The notes below the pieces were generated by a model, which was not told the DNA's origin, did no database searches, and was given only the letters and a program-made list of their open reading frames with translations. From positions 1 to 64,000 of the forward strand of contig DATKPE010000038.1 in the NCBI GenBank assembly GCA_035524335.1: 64,000 nt of DNA, in the 5' to 3' direction. Position numbers and translations under genes: made by a program. Shown here piece by piece: positions 15,456 to 23,996 of the stretch (position 1 is the stretch's first letter; each line of letters opens with the position of its first letter). This DNA is from DATKPE01 sp035524335. GTDB lineage: Bacteria; Bacteroidota; Ignavibacteria; UBA10030; SZUA-254.

Positions 15456-16805
15456 TTACAGTTCGACGTGCGCGCGGGCGCCGAGAATGTGAACAGGCCC
15501 GCGGTCGCGGTTATAGGCGGGATGCAGGACAAACTGATAATCGGGACTCAGGGTGAGATGATACTGCGGAAGAGGGAACTGGTAGTAGGTTTCGGTGATC
15601 AGCTCCGGGGCGTAATTCAGCGCGCCGTCGCCGATGATGAATCCGTACCCGCCGGCCCGGAGATACGCCTGGTGATCCGCCGAGATGCCGTTCAGCATGA
15701 ACGCCGCGCCGAACGTATCACCGGTCCGGTTCCAGAGAGCTCCGCCAAGGGAGAGCGCCAGACTCAGCGACCGGTCGATTTCGGTAAACATCCAGGTTTC
15801 GTTCCGGCCGTCGTTCCAGCCAGCGCGGGCCATAAAGCCGATCTGATCGGCCAGAGCCTGCTCGATGTTGATGCCGAATCCGTATTTTGAACGGCCGTAT
15901 GCTCGCGTCGCGGTGATGTCGACGCCCGGGGTTCTGAGCGCATCGAGGTAATTTCCCATGCGGGCCATCGTGTGATATCCGAGCAGGCGCACAATTCCCG
16001 GAAGGGAGCCGAGCAGATGGGTGTGGGTAATCTCGACGGTTTCCGAATGTGCACTGTCGATTCGTGTATCCATCACCGATTTGTTTGCCTCCGTGGGAAC
16101 CATGGCAGTTGAGATGCGTGCCTCCCAGGGAGGGGTAAAAAGTTCTGCGACGATGCCCCAGGTGTATCCCCGTGTATCGGCCGGGTAATCCCACGAGCCG
16201 TTCGTCATCATGGCCCAGTTCAGGAACTGGGAGCGGGGATCGTGGCTGTAGCGGTTATCGTCGAAAAAATCGGTCATGCTGATTTTTCCCGCAGTCAGTG
16301 TGATGCGTCGCAGAGGTTGTGATCCGGCGATCTGGTTGGGGCCGTCGTCTGCGGCGGATGTGTTATCGCCGAGCGGGAAGGACTGCCGGATAAAGATTCT
16401 GCTGACAGTAATGCGGATCGAGGGATCGCCGATCCGGAAGGTCTCCCCGTTGGCGAAGCCGGCAATGCCGACGGCTCCGCTGAGGCCGGTGCCGCCCGCG
16501 AGTTCCGGGCTGAATTCGATATCCGCATTGGACCAGAGCCTCCGCCCCAGAAAAAATGTCGAGGTGACGGAGGTCTGGGCCGGTTCGCTGGTCAGGAGGC
16601 TGTTCCGGCCGGTATAGGGAGCGGAAAAATCGGGATGGTACTGTGTGACGATGGTCTGCTGGAAATGTACGGACCAGTCCGTGCCCGTACTGTCGGCGGA
16701 GGGCTGACCCGCATGGGTGGAGCACGCCCAGGTCAGAAAAAACACGACCGCCCGGAAGGTGCATGTTCTTCGTTGTTCCCTGTACCGCGGGGCGTTCAGA
16801 TCCAC
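15456..16805 (-). CDS. OprB-like outer-membrane porin
   Basis: Protein of 449 residues resembling carbohydrate-selective OprB porins: a signal peptide (VVFFLTWACSTHAG), alternating hydrophobic and polar beta-strand sequence throughout, and typical segments such as FFLGRRLWSNADIEFSPEL, GKISMTDFFDDNRYSHDPR and YGFGINIEQALADQIG. It ends in VEL, a compact barrel end. The start is uncertain: the frame is open to 16943, deep inside mgtA, but GTG at 16805 (a 10-base overlap with the mgtA stop) gives a good signal peptide. GTG at 16745 is an alternative. Same strand as mgtA and probably co-transcribed. Confidence 0.75.
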   Translation of the reverse strand: MDLNAPRYREQRRTCTFRAVVFFLTWACSTHAGQPSADSTGTDWSVHFQQTIVTQYHPDFSAPYTGRNSLLTSEPAQTSVTSTFFLGRRLWSNADIEFSPELAGGTGLSGAVGIAGFANGETFRIGDPSIRITVSRIFIRQSFPLGDNTSAADDGPNQIAGSQPLRRITLTAGKISMTDFFDDNRYSHDPRSQFLNWAMMTNGSWDYPADTRGYTWGIVAELFTPPWEARISTAMVPTEANKSVMDTRIDSAHSETVEITHTHLLGSLPGIVRLLGYHTMARMGNYLDALRTPGVDITATRAYGRSKYGFGINIEQALADQIGFMARAGWNDGRNETWMFTEIDRSLSLALSLGGALWNRTGDTFGAAFMLNGISADHQAYLRAGGYGFIIGDGALNYAPELITETYYQFPLPQYHLTLSPDYQFVLHPAYNRDRGPVHILGARAHVEL

Positions 16806-19426
16806 ATCTTTCTGAGAAGGATCGCCTTGACCGCCTGCGTCATGAAGACATAGCAGAGCAGGGTGGCCAGGAGCAGAGGCCAGTAGAGCGGCGGCAGTCC
16901 GGTGAAGCCGAGCGAGGAGGCGAGGGGTGAATGGGGAAGCCACATGCCGACCGCCATGATGATTGCCGATGTGAGGATCAGCGGGACACTCGGCATGCTC
17001 TGGAGGAACGGAATTTTATTCGTGCGTATGACGTGGATGATAAGAGTCTGGGTCATGAGCGACTCGACGAACCAGCCGGTCTGGAAAAGGGAGGCACGCG
17101 ACGGATCCCAGCATCCGAAGACATAGAGCATGATGAAGTAGGTCGTGTAATCGAAGATTGAACTGATCGGACCGATATAGAGAATAAACCGGCTGATTTC
17201 GTTCATGGACCACGGACGGGGCCGGACGATCTGTTCCGGATCGACGTTGTCGGTCGGGATCGGAACCTGAGAAAAATCGTACAGGAGATTGTTCGTCAGG
17301 ATCTGGATCGGAAGCATGGGGACGAACGGCAGGAACGCGCTCGCGCCGAGAACGCTGAACATGTTGCCGAAGTTCGAGCTCGCGCCCATCCGGACATACT
17401 TGATGATGTTGACAAAGACCTTCCGTCCCTCGAGGACGCCCTCCTCCAGGATCATGAGGCTTTTTTCGAGAAGGATCACGTCGGCCGATTCCTTCGCGAT
17501 GTCGACCGCGGTGTCGACCGAGATTCCGACGTCCGCCGCCCTGAGGGCGGGTGCGTCGTTGATGCCGTCGCCCATGAATCCGACGACATGGCCTTTCTCG
17601 CGGAGCGCCAGGACGATGCGCTGTTTATGCGCCGGCGAGAGGCGGGCGAAAATGTCGGTGCTCTCCGCCTCGGTGGAAAGCTGTTCGTCCGTCATGGCGT
17701 CGATATCGGTGCCGAGCACAATCCTGTCGGTCGGCAGTCCGACGTCATGGCACACTTTTTTGGTCACGAGGTCGTTGTCGCCCGTGAGTATTTTGACGCG
17801 CACCCCGTGCTTGTGCAGTGCCGCGATCGCGGGGGTCGCGCTTTCCTTCGGGGGATCCAGGAACGCGACATACCCGCGGAGGACCAGATCCTGCTCATCG
17901 TCCTTCGAATAGGCGGATCGCCGCTCGAGGTCCTTGTATGCCACGGCAAGGACCCGGAATCCGTCGGAACTCAGCCGCTGATATTCATCGCGCAGATCCT
18001 GGATCAGAATCTGGTCCATGGGGAGAATTTCTCCCTCCAGCTCGAACCGGGTACAGCGCCGGAACACCTCCTCCGGAGCTCCCTTCGTGAGCAGGCGGTG
18101 TGTCCCGTCCGGGGTCTCGACGATGACCGACATCATCCGGCGGGAAAAATCAAACGGAATCTCATCGAACTTTTTGTAACTCTGGATGTCGGACTTTGTA
18201 TGGATCTCCTGCTTGTCCAGAATGGCGCGGTCCAGAACGTTTTTCAGTCCCGTCTGAAAATGGCTGATCAGGTACGCGTCGAGCAGAACCAGATCGTCCT
18301 CCGTCCCGATGACGTCGCAGTGGCGTTCCAGAATGACATGATCGATCGTGAGCGTTCCGGTCTTGTCGGTGCAGAGAACATCCATTGCGCCGAAGTTCTG
18401 GATGGAATTCAGCCGCTTGACGATGACCTTCTTTCGCGACATCAGCATGGCGCCCCGCGACAGGCTTACGGAGACGATCATCGGAAGCATCTCGGGAGTG
18501 AGCCCGACGGCCACGGCGAGCGCAAAGAAGAACGCCTCTCCCCAGTTCCCCTTCGTGATCCCGTTGATGATGAAGACGAGGGGAACCATCACCGACATGA
18601 ACCGGATCATCAGCCAGGTGAACCGCCTGATCCCCTTGTCAAAACTTGTCTCTATCTGCTGGCCGAGGATGCTTCCGGCCATGCTTCCGAAATAGGTGTG
18701 CTTGCCGGTGACAACCACAACCGCCGTTGCCGTACCGCTTTCGACGCTCGTGCCGAGATAACAGATGTTGCTGAACTCAAGAGGATTGCAGCCGGGCCGG
18801 GTTTCGCGTGCGTCGTATTTTTCGATGGGAAGCGATTCGCCGGTGAGACTCGCCTGGATGATGAAAAGATCCTTCGAGGCGATGACACGGAGATCGGCGG
18901 GAATCATGTCACCCGCCGAGAGTTTCACGATATCGCCCGGCACAAGATCCTTGAGCGGGACCTCCATTGTCTGACCGTCCCGGATGACCGTGGCGGTGAC
19001 CTTGATCATCGCCTTCAGCTGTGCCGCCGCCGTGCTTGCCCGGCTTTCCTGGATGTACTTCAGGAGCACGCCGAGAACCACCATGAGACACATCACCGTG
19101 CCGGCGCGCGGGTCGCCGGTCGCGAACGAAATCGCCGCGAGGGCGCCGAGGAGTATCACGAGGGGATTCTGCAGGGTGTGCAGCAGCCGCCAGAGCCACC
19201 CATGCTGTACCTCCTGCGCGACCTCGTTCGGTCCGCTGGTTTCGATTCTGGCGGCAGCCTCGTCCACCGTCAGGCCCTGCGAAGTGGTTCCGAGGGTTTT
19301 GAGGAGTTCCTCGGTCTCGGCGTAGGCGGCGGCGGTCAGCTTCGGCGATATCTGGATCGCACCGCCCGCCTTCTTCAGCGGCAGGGAAAACCTGGTCAGT
19401 ATTTTACTCGGCGTGGGTGCGGGCAC
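16796..19426 (-). CDS. mgtA: Magnesium-translocating P-type ATPase (P-type IIIB)
   Basis: Inner-membrane ATPase for Mg2+ uptake. The phosphorylation motif DKTGTLT is near residue 352, the actuator loop TGES is present, the hinge is GDGINDAPAL, and an MgtA/MgtB-type N-terminus (LKTLGTTSQGLTVDEAAARI) precedes the first membrane pair. About ten membrane segments; 876 residues is normal for the family. It starts with GTG at 19426, with AGGAAAA five bases upstream. Its leader contains a strong hairpin and a candidate promoter, so regulation by Mg2+ at the RNA level is possible but not shown. The porin gene begins inside its last codons. Confidence 0.95.
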   Translation of the reverse strand: MPAPTPSKILTRFSLPLKKAGGAIQISPKLTAAAYAETEELLKTLGTTSQGLTVDEAAARIETSGPNEVAQEVQHGWLWRLLHTLQNPLVILLGALAAISFATGDPRAGTVMCLMVVLGVLLKYIQESRASTAAAQLKAMIKVTATVIRDGQTMEVPLKDLVPGDIVKLSAGDMIPADLRVIASKDLFIIQASLTGESLPIEKYDARETRPGCNPLEFSNICYLGTSVESGTATAVVVVTGKHTYFGSMAGSILGQQIETSFDKGIRRFTWLMIRFMSVMVPLVFIINGITKGNWGEAFFFALAVAVGLTPEMLPMIVSVSLSRGAMLMSRKKVIVKRLNSIQNFGAMDVLCTDKTGTLTIDHVILERHCDVIGTEDDLVLLDAYLISHFQTGLKNVLDRAILDKQEIHTKSDIQSYKKFDEIPFDFSRRMMSVIVETPDGTHRLLTKGAPEEVFRRCTRFELEGEILPMDQILIQDLRDEYQRLSSDGFRVLAVAYKDLERRSAYSKDDEQDLVLRGYVAFLDPPKESATPAIAALHKHGVRVKILTGDNDLVTKKVCHDVGLPTDRIVLGTDIDAMTDEQLSTEAESTDIFARLSPAHKQRIVLALREKGHVVGFMGDGINDAPALRAADVGISVDTAVDIAKESADVILLEKSLMILEEGVLEGRKVFVNIIKYVRMGASSNFGNMFSVLGASAFLPFVPMLPIQILTNNLLYDFSQVPIPTDNVDPEQIVRPRPWSMNEISRFILYIGPISSIFDYTTYFIMLYVFGCWDPSRASLFQTGWFVESLMTQTLIIHVIRTNKIPFLQSMPSVPLILTSAIIMAVGMWLPHSPLASSLGFTGLPPLYWPLLLATLLCYVFMTQAVKAILLRKMWI

Positions 19427-19455
19427 TCGATTTTCCTGATGACTGCGGACGGTAT

Positions 19456-19475
19456 GGCCGGAACTGCCTCCGGCC
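19456..19475 (-). promoter_or_regulatory. Leader hairpin upstream of mgtA
   Basis: Perfect 7-bp inverted repeat GGCCGGA / TCCGGCC with a 6-base loop, lying in the mRNA leader between the candidate promoter (19504-19532) and the mgtA start. It could be an attenuator or sensor element. I cannot match it to a known magnesium riboswitch. Confidence 0.4.
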
Positions 19476-19503
19476 CGGAACCGGATACCGCGTTTGTCCG
19501 ATT

Positions 19504-19532
19504 ATGGTAAGAAGATTTCGGATAAGGTACAA
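19504..19532 (-). promoter_or_regulatory. Putative mgtA promoter
   Basis: On the minus strand TTGTAC (19532-19527) and TACCAT (19509-19504) are separated by 17 bases, about 80 bases before the mgtA start. The -10 hexamer is only a fair match. Confidence 0.4.
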
Positions 19533-19544
19533 TACAAATCAGAT

Positions 19545-19583
19545 AAAAAAGGGGACTCCGGACCGATGTGCCGGCGGCCGGAG
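19545..19583 (-). terminator. Intrinsic terminator of the glycolipid operon
   Basis: On the minus strand a GC-rich stem (CTCCGG / CCGGAG, 19556-19583, extendable outward with G-C pairs) is followed by CCCC and a run of six T residues (19550-19545). It lies just after the stop of the glycosyltransferase at 19598 and before the mgtA promoter. Confidence 0.6.
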
Positions 19584-19597
19584 GACCGGGAGCGGGA

Positions 19598-20749
19598 TCA
19601 GGAGAAGCAGAAGATGTAATCGGCGACGGCGGCGGTTCCGCTCTCCATGCGGAGGGAGGCGATGTTGGATTTCATCCGGTCGAGCATCCCGGGATCGGAA
19701 AACAGCCGTTCAATGACCGTCGGGATCTGTGCCGGCCTCGGCTGATAAATCCCCATCTCCCCGGAGGTGAGAAATTCCATGTTGCCTTTCTCCTGCTCCC
19801 AGAGATAGCTGGAAACCACCGGAATCCTGTTCGACAGGAGGATTTCCATGCACATGGATGCGCCGCATTTCGTGATGACAATGTCGGCCGCCTGCAGAAG
19901 TTCATGGATATTGTCGACATATCCGAATACTTTCAGCCGCTCCGATCCGGTGCGCCTGCAGAGGTCCAGAAGCCTGTCCCGGAGCCGCCGGTTGTTTCCG
20001 CAGACGATGGCGATGGAGTAGGACGGATGTCGCTGAAGCAGATGCCGGACAATTCTGTACCCGTTCGGGATGCCGTCCGCACCGCCGGCGATCAGCACCA
20101 GCCGCGCGGCCGGATCGACCCCGATCCGCAGTTTCATTTCGGTCGATCTGTCAGCGGATGCGGTTGCAGAAAACTTGTCGCTGATGATGAACGGGAAGAC
20201 GGCGATGTGATCGTCCGGAATGCCGCGCGAACGGCAGAACAGACGGAGCCGCTCGCTGAACACGATAAATCGCTGCTGCCGGTCGTGAAACCAGAACGGA
20301 TGAGCCGTGAACGGATCGGTGACGACCACGAGCGTGCTGGCCTGGTGCCCGGTGCGCCGGAGCGCCTCCCGTACCGGCCGGATGAGGAGAAAATGAAATA
20401 TCACGATCTTTTCGGGCCGCCCTTCCCGGATCAGACCCTCAAGATACGGGCGGACGAAGAACGAAACGAGCAGTGCGTTGCACCATGCGACGGGCGGGAT
20501 CTTGTTGAGGAAGTAAATCAGGGCGTAATACCAGCGGGCGCGCGCCTGGAGAAGACGGTAGCCGTCCTCGATGAGAAGGCGGACGAAGCGGGGCGATTCG
20601 GCCAGCCCGTCCGCAAGAAGCGGTTCCACCGTTCCGGGGTGGGCGGACTGCAGTGCGGCGGCGACGGCCCGCGCCGGAGCCGCATGCCCGCCTCCTGTCT
20701 TCAGGTACAGAAACAGATGACGCTCGTGCTTCGGCAGTTTCGAGTTCAT
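19598..20749 (-). CDS. MGDG-synthase/UgtP-like glycosyltransferase
   Basis: GT-B fold glycosyltransferase of the family 28 type used for glycolipids. The N-terminal glycine-rich loop LKTGGGHAAPARAVAAAL fits diacylglycerol glycosyltransferases (GGGH), and the nucleotide-sugar site VDNIHELLQAADIVITKCG, followed by EQEKGN, matches the MGDG/UgtP donor domain. It would transfer a sugar from UDP-sugar to a lipid at the inner membrane face; acceptor and sugar are unknown. It begins four bases after the stop of the GT-B-like gene, so the two are one operon. 383 residues is usual for the family. Confidence 0.82.
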   Translation of the reverse strand: MNSKLPKHERHLFLYLKTGGGHAAPARAVAAALQSAHPGTVEPLLADGLAESPRFVRLLIEDGYRLLQARARWYYALIYFLNKIPPVAWCNALLVSFFVRPYLEGLIREGRPEKIVIFHFLLIRPVREALRRTGHQASTLVVVTDPFTAHPFWFHDRQQRFIVFSERLRLFCRSRGIPDDHIAVFPFIISDKFSATASADRSTEMKLRIGVDPAARLVLIAGGADGIPNGYRIVRHLLQRHPSYSIAIVCGNNRRLRDRLLDLCRRTGSERLKVFGYVDNIHELLQAADIVITKCGASMCMEILLSNRIPVVSSYLWEQEKGNMEFLTSGEMGIYQPRPAQIPTVIERLFSDPGMLDRMKSNIASLRMESGTAAVADYIFCFS

Positions 20750-20753
20750 GATG

Positions 20754-22139
20754 TCACCGGAGTAATGGGGAATCTTCGCGGGTCATGGTGCCGTCGCGGA
20801 GGATCTCGAGTATTTTGTATGTTCCGAGCTTGCGGGCTTTCAGAAATCCGGCCCACGCCGCTTCGGCGAAACGCCCGTTATCCAGAAAATCGTACAGCCA
20901 CTGATCGGTAAACTCGGGATTTTCCTGCCGTATGCCCGCCTGTATTTCCGTCAGCCACCGGCGGTTGAAATATTCCTGCGGACCGATCGCAGGCGATATG
21001 ATGACGGGTATGCCGAGTCCGCAGTAGAAGGAGAGCTCGCTCGGCTTTGTCCAGAGGATGTCGGTTTCCCGCATCGTTTCGTTGAAGCGGTCGAAATATT
21101 CATCCAGCGTTTCTCCGTGTACGACGAAAATATTCCGGGCACACGCTTCGCCGAGCCGCTCGCGCACCTCTTCGAAGTAATCGCGGACCGCCGGTTTCGT
21201 TCCTGCGACAAGATTGAGCCTGACCTCTCCGTTGGCGAGGCGCCGCCGGAGGCTCGAGGCGATTTTTCCGCCGATGTCCTTCTGCGCGCCTGCGCCGCCG
21301 ACGGTGTACGTGATCGTCAGCTGGCGGTTTCCCGCCTGGTGGCAGTTGTCGGCGCCGAGAAAATATTCAACGTTTCTCCGGTGGAGCGGCCAGAACCGGT
21401 TCTTCGGGTCAAGGGTCCGGAGCCGTCTCGCGAGCGACGACTTCAGTACCGGAAGCTCCTTCCCGCCCAGGAGCTCGTGAGGAAGGGGAAACCCGGTGAT
21501 TTTGATCCGGTCGTACTGTACTCCGTAGGAACGAAGCCTCTGCGCGGCTTTGCCGCACGGTGCGAAATAGATGATGCCGCTTTCAGACGGATCGCGCGCC
21601 ACCCAGACCCGGTTGAGGTCGGCATCGCAGACGATGCAGTAGATGCGGTCGAATCCGGCGCGATCGGCCGCGATCGCGGCCGCATAGAACGAAGTGACAA
21701 GCGGCAGAGGTTCCTGGCCGATGGTGGAAAGGAATCCCGAGCAGAGCCCGCGCGCGATGAGCGATTCCAGCAGCCGCACCTGGAAGGTGGTGCGGGAAAG
21801 ATTCCGCATCGGATAAAACGAGGGAATTTCGAGGAATGCGTTGAGAAGCTGGAACAGACCTTTTCCGATCAGGGGGATTCTGCGCGCACGCGAAAAACGC
21901 TCATAGATGCCGGTCATGTTCTTCCACAACCGCTCCTCCATCGGCGTGGTGCCGTCGTTCCTGCCGAGAACGATCGTCCCGCCGTGCGCAAGATTCCGCA
22001 GTGGATGAATGGCGCGGAGATGACCGAAGCCCATGTCCGCCGCCGCCAGCCAGACTGCGGGCCCGCCGGGAACCGGTTCCGCAGCCGCCTGCAGGTTATG
22101 ATAAAGCAAATTCAATTGCCGGTTCTGCGGTTTCTGCAT
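20754..22139 (-). CDS. GT-B-like glycosyltransferase of unknown specificity
   Basis: Protein of 461 residues that I cannot name with certainty. The start (VWLAAADMGFGHLRAIHPL) resembles the N-terminal loop of GT-B transferases such as MurG and MGDG synthase. A central glycine-rich segment (ITYTVGGAGAQKDIGGKI) and a late TKPSELSFYCGLGIPVI segment resemble the donor-binding half. The segment IVCDADLNRVWVARDP is distinctive. Its start overlaps the phosphoesterase gene by 44 bases, so the three genes are coupled. A second sugar transfer in the same glycolipid pathway is the simplest inference. Confidence 0.6.
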   Translation of the reverse strand: MQKPQNRQLNLLYHNLQAAAEPVPGGPAVWLAAADMGFGHLRAIHPLRNLAHGGTIVLGRNDGTTPMEERLWKNMTGIYERFSRARRIPLIGKGLFQLLNAFLEIPSFYPMRNLSRTTFQVRLLESLIARGLCSGFLSTIGQEPLPLVTSFYAAAIAADRAGFDRIYCIVCDADLNRVWVARDPSESGIIYFAPCGKAAQRLRSYGVQYDRIKITGFPLPHELLGGKELPVLKSSLARRLRTLDPKNRFWPLHRRNVEYFLGADNCHQAGNRQLTITYTVGGAGAQKDIGGKIASSLRRRLANGEVRLNLVAGTKPAVRDYFEEVRERLGEACARNIFVVHGETLDEYFDRFNETMRETDILWTKPSELSFYCGLGIPVIISPAIGPQEYFNRRWLTEIQAGIRQENPEFTDQWLYDFLDNGRFAEAAWAGFLKARKLGTYKILEILRDGTMTREDSPLLR

Positions 22140-22869
22140 AGTCGGTCTGTTCGGTGATGCCCGCCGGAACGAAGGTCCTCAGCAGAACCCTTCCGCGGTT
22201 CACATCGAGATAGGTGCAGGGGGATTCGGTCCAACATCCGCTGTTGTGGTATTCGACAAACTGACCGGCGATCTGCTCGGCATGGTGGGTGTGACCACAG
22301 CAGACGATATCACAGCCGCTGGCCTGGGCATGGGAGACGGACTGCACCCGTATTTTTTCAGCGCACCGGAGAAAAATCTTGCTGTTCGATTTTGCGAATC
22401 GCGCGAACCGGTGCGACCGGTCGATCGTCTGCAGAAACCTGTAGAGGAGATCGGCCGCAAGTGTGATGCGGGGATAGGTGTCGATGAAATCGTCGAATCG
22501 GTGACCGTGGAGGACGAGAACGGCGCGTCCGCCGCTTTCGAAAATATATTCGTCGACCACCTCCACACCGAGAAGGTGCGAAATCATTTCGGCGGGACCG
22601 TCGTGATTTCCGCAGACCCATGTGATGCTGATGCGGTCGGAGAGCTTCCGGAGGAGGGAAAGGATTTTCCAGTGCCGCTTGTTGAGTCGGCGGAAATCGA
22701 TGGAGTCGAAGACGTCGCCGTTCAGGATGAGGCGCCGGACCGGGATCTCACCGCTCCGGAGACGCTCGAGAAATTCGACGATTTCGCGGTCCCGGCAGTT
22801 GGCACTGCCGAGATGCAGATCGGATATGATGACGGCGTCCGATGCGCCGGAAGCGAATGTCTGATTCAT
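22096..22869 (-). CDS. LpxH-like calcineurin-type metallophosphoesterase
   Basis: Two-metal phosphoesterase. Motifs in order: ISDLHLG, NGDVFD, CGNHDG, LHGHRFD and CGHTHHAE; the last blocks are as in UDP-2,3-diacylglucosamine pyrophosphatases (LpxH/LpxH2) and YbbF-like enzymes. It probably hydrolyses a phosphate or pyrophosphate in lipid precursor metabolism, given the two glycosyltransferases that follow. The start at 22869 has AGGA eight bases upstream; earlier starts at 22914 (ATG) and 22920 (GTG) are possible. A TATATTTG element at 22929-22922 could be its -10 box. Confidence 0.8.
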   Translation of the reverse strand: MNQTFASGASDAVIISDLHLGSANCRDREIVEFLERLRSGEIPVRRLILNGDVFDSIDFRRLNKRHWKILSLLRKLSDRISITWVCGNHDGPAEMISHLLGVEVVDEYIFESGGRAVLVLHGHRFDDFIDTYPRITLAADLLYRFLQTIDRSHRFARFAKSNSKIFLRCAEKIRVQSVSHAQASGCDIVCCGHTHHAEQIAGQFVEYHNSGCWTESPCTYLDVNRGRVLLRTFVPAGITEQTDYAETAEPAIEFALS

Positions 22870-22958
22870 CTGTTTATCCTGTCGGTCGTGGGACATCGGA
22901 ACGCGATCATTCATTCGCACACAAATATACCTGCGGGGGATGAATAAACGATGATCGT

Positions 22959-23069
22959 ATGTTTAAGGAATTGTTACCCCAAAGAGAGTGGCATGAGGAC
23001 GAAATGAGGGAATTCCGCAGAATTACAGTGAATACGGCAGAGGATTTCCGCATTCGGGGAACGTCATGA
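22959..23069 (+). CDS. Possible 36-residue small ORF
   Basis: In the 294-base gap between the phosphoesterase and the membrane protein there is an ATG-initiated frame encoding a charged peptide (MFKELLPQREWHEDEMREFR, then RITVNTAEDFRIRGTS). There is no clear Shine-Dalgarno and no family match. It may be spurious. Nothing else convincing is visible in this gap. Confidence 0.2.
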   Translation: MFKELLPQREWHEDEMREFRRITVNTAEDFRIRGTS

Positions 23070-23163
23070 CACCCGGAAAGCGGCCGGAGTGCGTGGATGT
23101 ATGAAGCGCGGCAGTCCTGCGCCCTGTCCGATGCGGAGGATTGTGGGAGCGGTACCGACCGGC

Positions 23164-23484
23164 TTACTGTTGCTTCGGAGGGGCGCCGCCGAGAAACCTG
23201 CGGCCGAACGCTCCCGCGAATGCCCCGACAATCGCAAACGCCAGCACCGCCAGGGAACTGTACGACCCGTGGTGGGAAATGTTCCAGAGCGGTATCCAGA
23301 TCCCGACGGCCGCGGCCCACAGCGCTGCATACCGCGGCATGATCGCACCGAGGATCGCAGAGAGGAGGACGAGCGCTCCGGCCGTTATTCCCGCATCGTC
23401 CCAGCCGGGTGAGGCGTCGATCCAGGCGATGAGAAGCCCGGAGGTGACGGCGATGATAAGCATCAGAACAATTTTTATCCGCAC
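23164..23484 (-). CDS. Small membrane protein (106 residues)
   Basis: Unrecognised protein with three hydrophobic segments (IVLMLIIAVTSGLLIAWI, then AGALVLLSAILGAIMP with AALWAAAVGIWIPLW, and LAVLAFAIVGAFAGAFG) and a basic, Pro/Gln-rich end. It starts with GTG at 23484, supported by GGAAGGAG seven bases upstream. The frame is open to 23889, but that part is the shadow of the RidA gene. It is the last gene of the minus-strand run from OsmC. Confidence 0.65.
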   Translation of the reverse strand: MRIKIVLMLIIAVTSGLLIAWIDASPGWDDAGITAGALVLLSAILGAIMPRYAALWAAAVGIWIPLWNISHHGSYSSLAVLAFAIVGAFAGAFGRRFLGGAPPKQQ

Positions 23485-23518
23485 AGGCGCACTCCTTCCG
23501 TGATGTGATATCGGGTCG

Positions 23519-23968
23519 TTATTTGAGAAGAGCCCAGCATTCAAGTTCAAGCCGCGCGCCGAATGCCAGCCCTGCGGCGGCAAATGCCGTCCGGGCCGGA
23601 AGCCGATCCTTTCGGAAATATGTCCGATACACAGCGTTGAGCGCGGGCCATTCCCTGATGTCGGCAAGAATGACCGTACATTTGACAATGCGATCGAACG
23701 AAGAGCCGTTTCGCTCGAGGACGCGGCGTATGTTTTCCATGACCTGCCGGGTTTCCGCCTCGACGCCCCCGGGTACAAGCTTGCCCGTGCTGTCGATCCC
23801 GACGGCGCCGGAGAGATAGAGCATGTTGCCGACGCGGACGGCGTCCGAAAACGGATACGGCGAAGATGTGTCCGCCTTGAGGTATTCAACCTGCTGGGCC
23901 GAGCTTACCGTGATGAAAAGGAACGTGAAGATGCACGGGATCAGTATTCCGGAACGGATCGGTTTCAT
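23519..23968 (-). CDS. Exported Rid-family (RidA/YjgF) protein
   Basis: Rid proteins hydrolyse reactive enamine/imine intermediates or act as ligand-binding trimers. The fold motifs are present (VRVGNMLYLSGAVG, ETRQVMENIRRVL, VKCTVILADIREW, LPARTAFAAAGLAFGA), and the RidA active-site Arg (in PAR) and late Glu (ELECWAL) are kept. Unusually it begins with a signal peptide (ILIPCIFTFLFITVSSAQQ), so it acts outside the cytoplasm. AGAGGG lies just upstream of the ATG at 23968. It sits 28 bases after an NAD-binding protein gene and 34 bases before the small membrane protein. Confidence 0.85.
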   Translation of the reverse strand: MKPIRSGILIPCIFTFLFITVSSAQQVEYLKADTSSPYPFSDAVRVGNMLYLSGAVGIDSTGKLVPGGVEAETRQVMENIRRVLERNGSSFDRIVKCTVILADIREWPALNAVYRTYFRKDRLPARTAFAAAGLAFGARLELECWALLK

Positions 23969-23996
23969 GACACCCTCTCTATATATAGTTGAATAG

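Noticed and set aside
16806..16943. Longer start of the porin gene inside mgtA
   Set aside because: Would overlap mgtA by 148 bases and puts a non-signal sequence before the signal peptide; GTG 16805 gives a 10-base overlap and a good signal peptide.
17588..19510. 640-codon open frame on the plus strand opposite mgtA
   Set aside because: Entirely antisense to a full P-type ATPase; composition typical of a shadow frame.
22907..23320. 137-codon minus-strand frame between the phosphoesterase and the membrane protein
   Set aside because: Overlaps both flanking genes in other frames, Arg/Ser/Pro-rich, no start signal.
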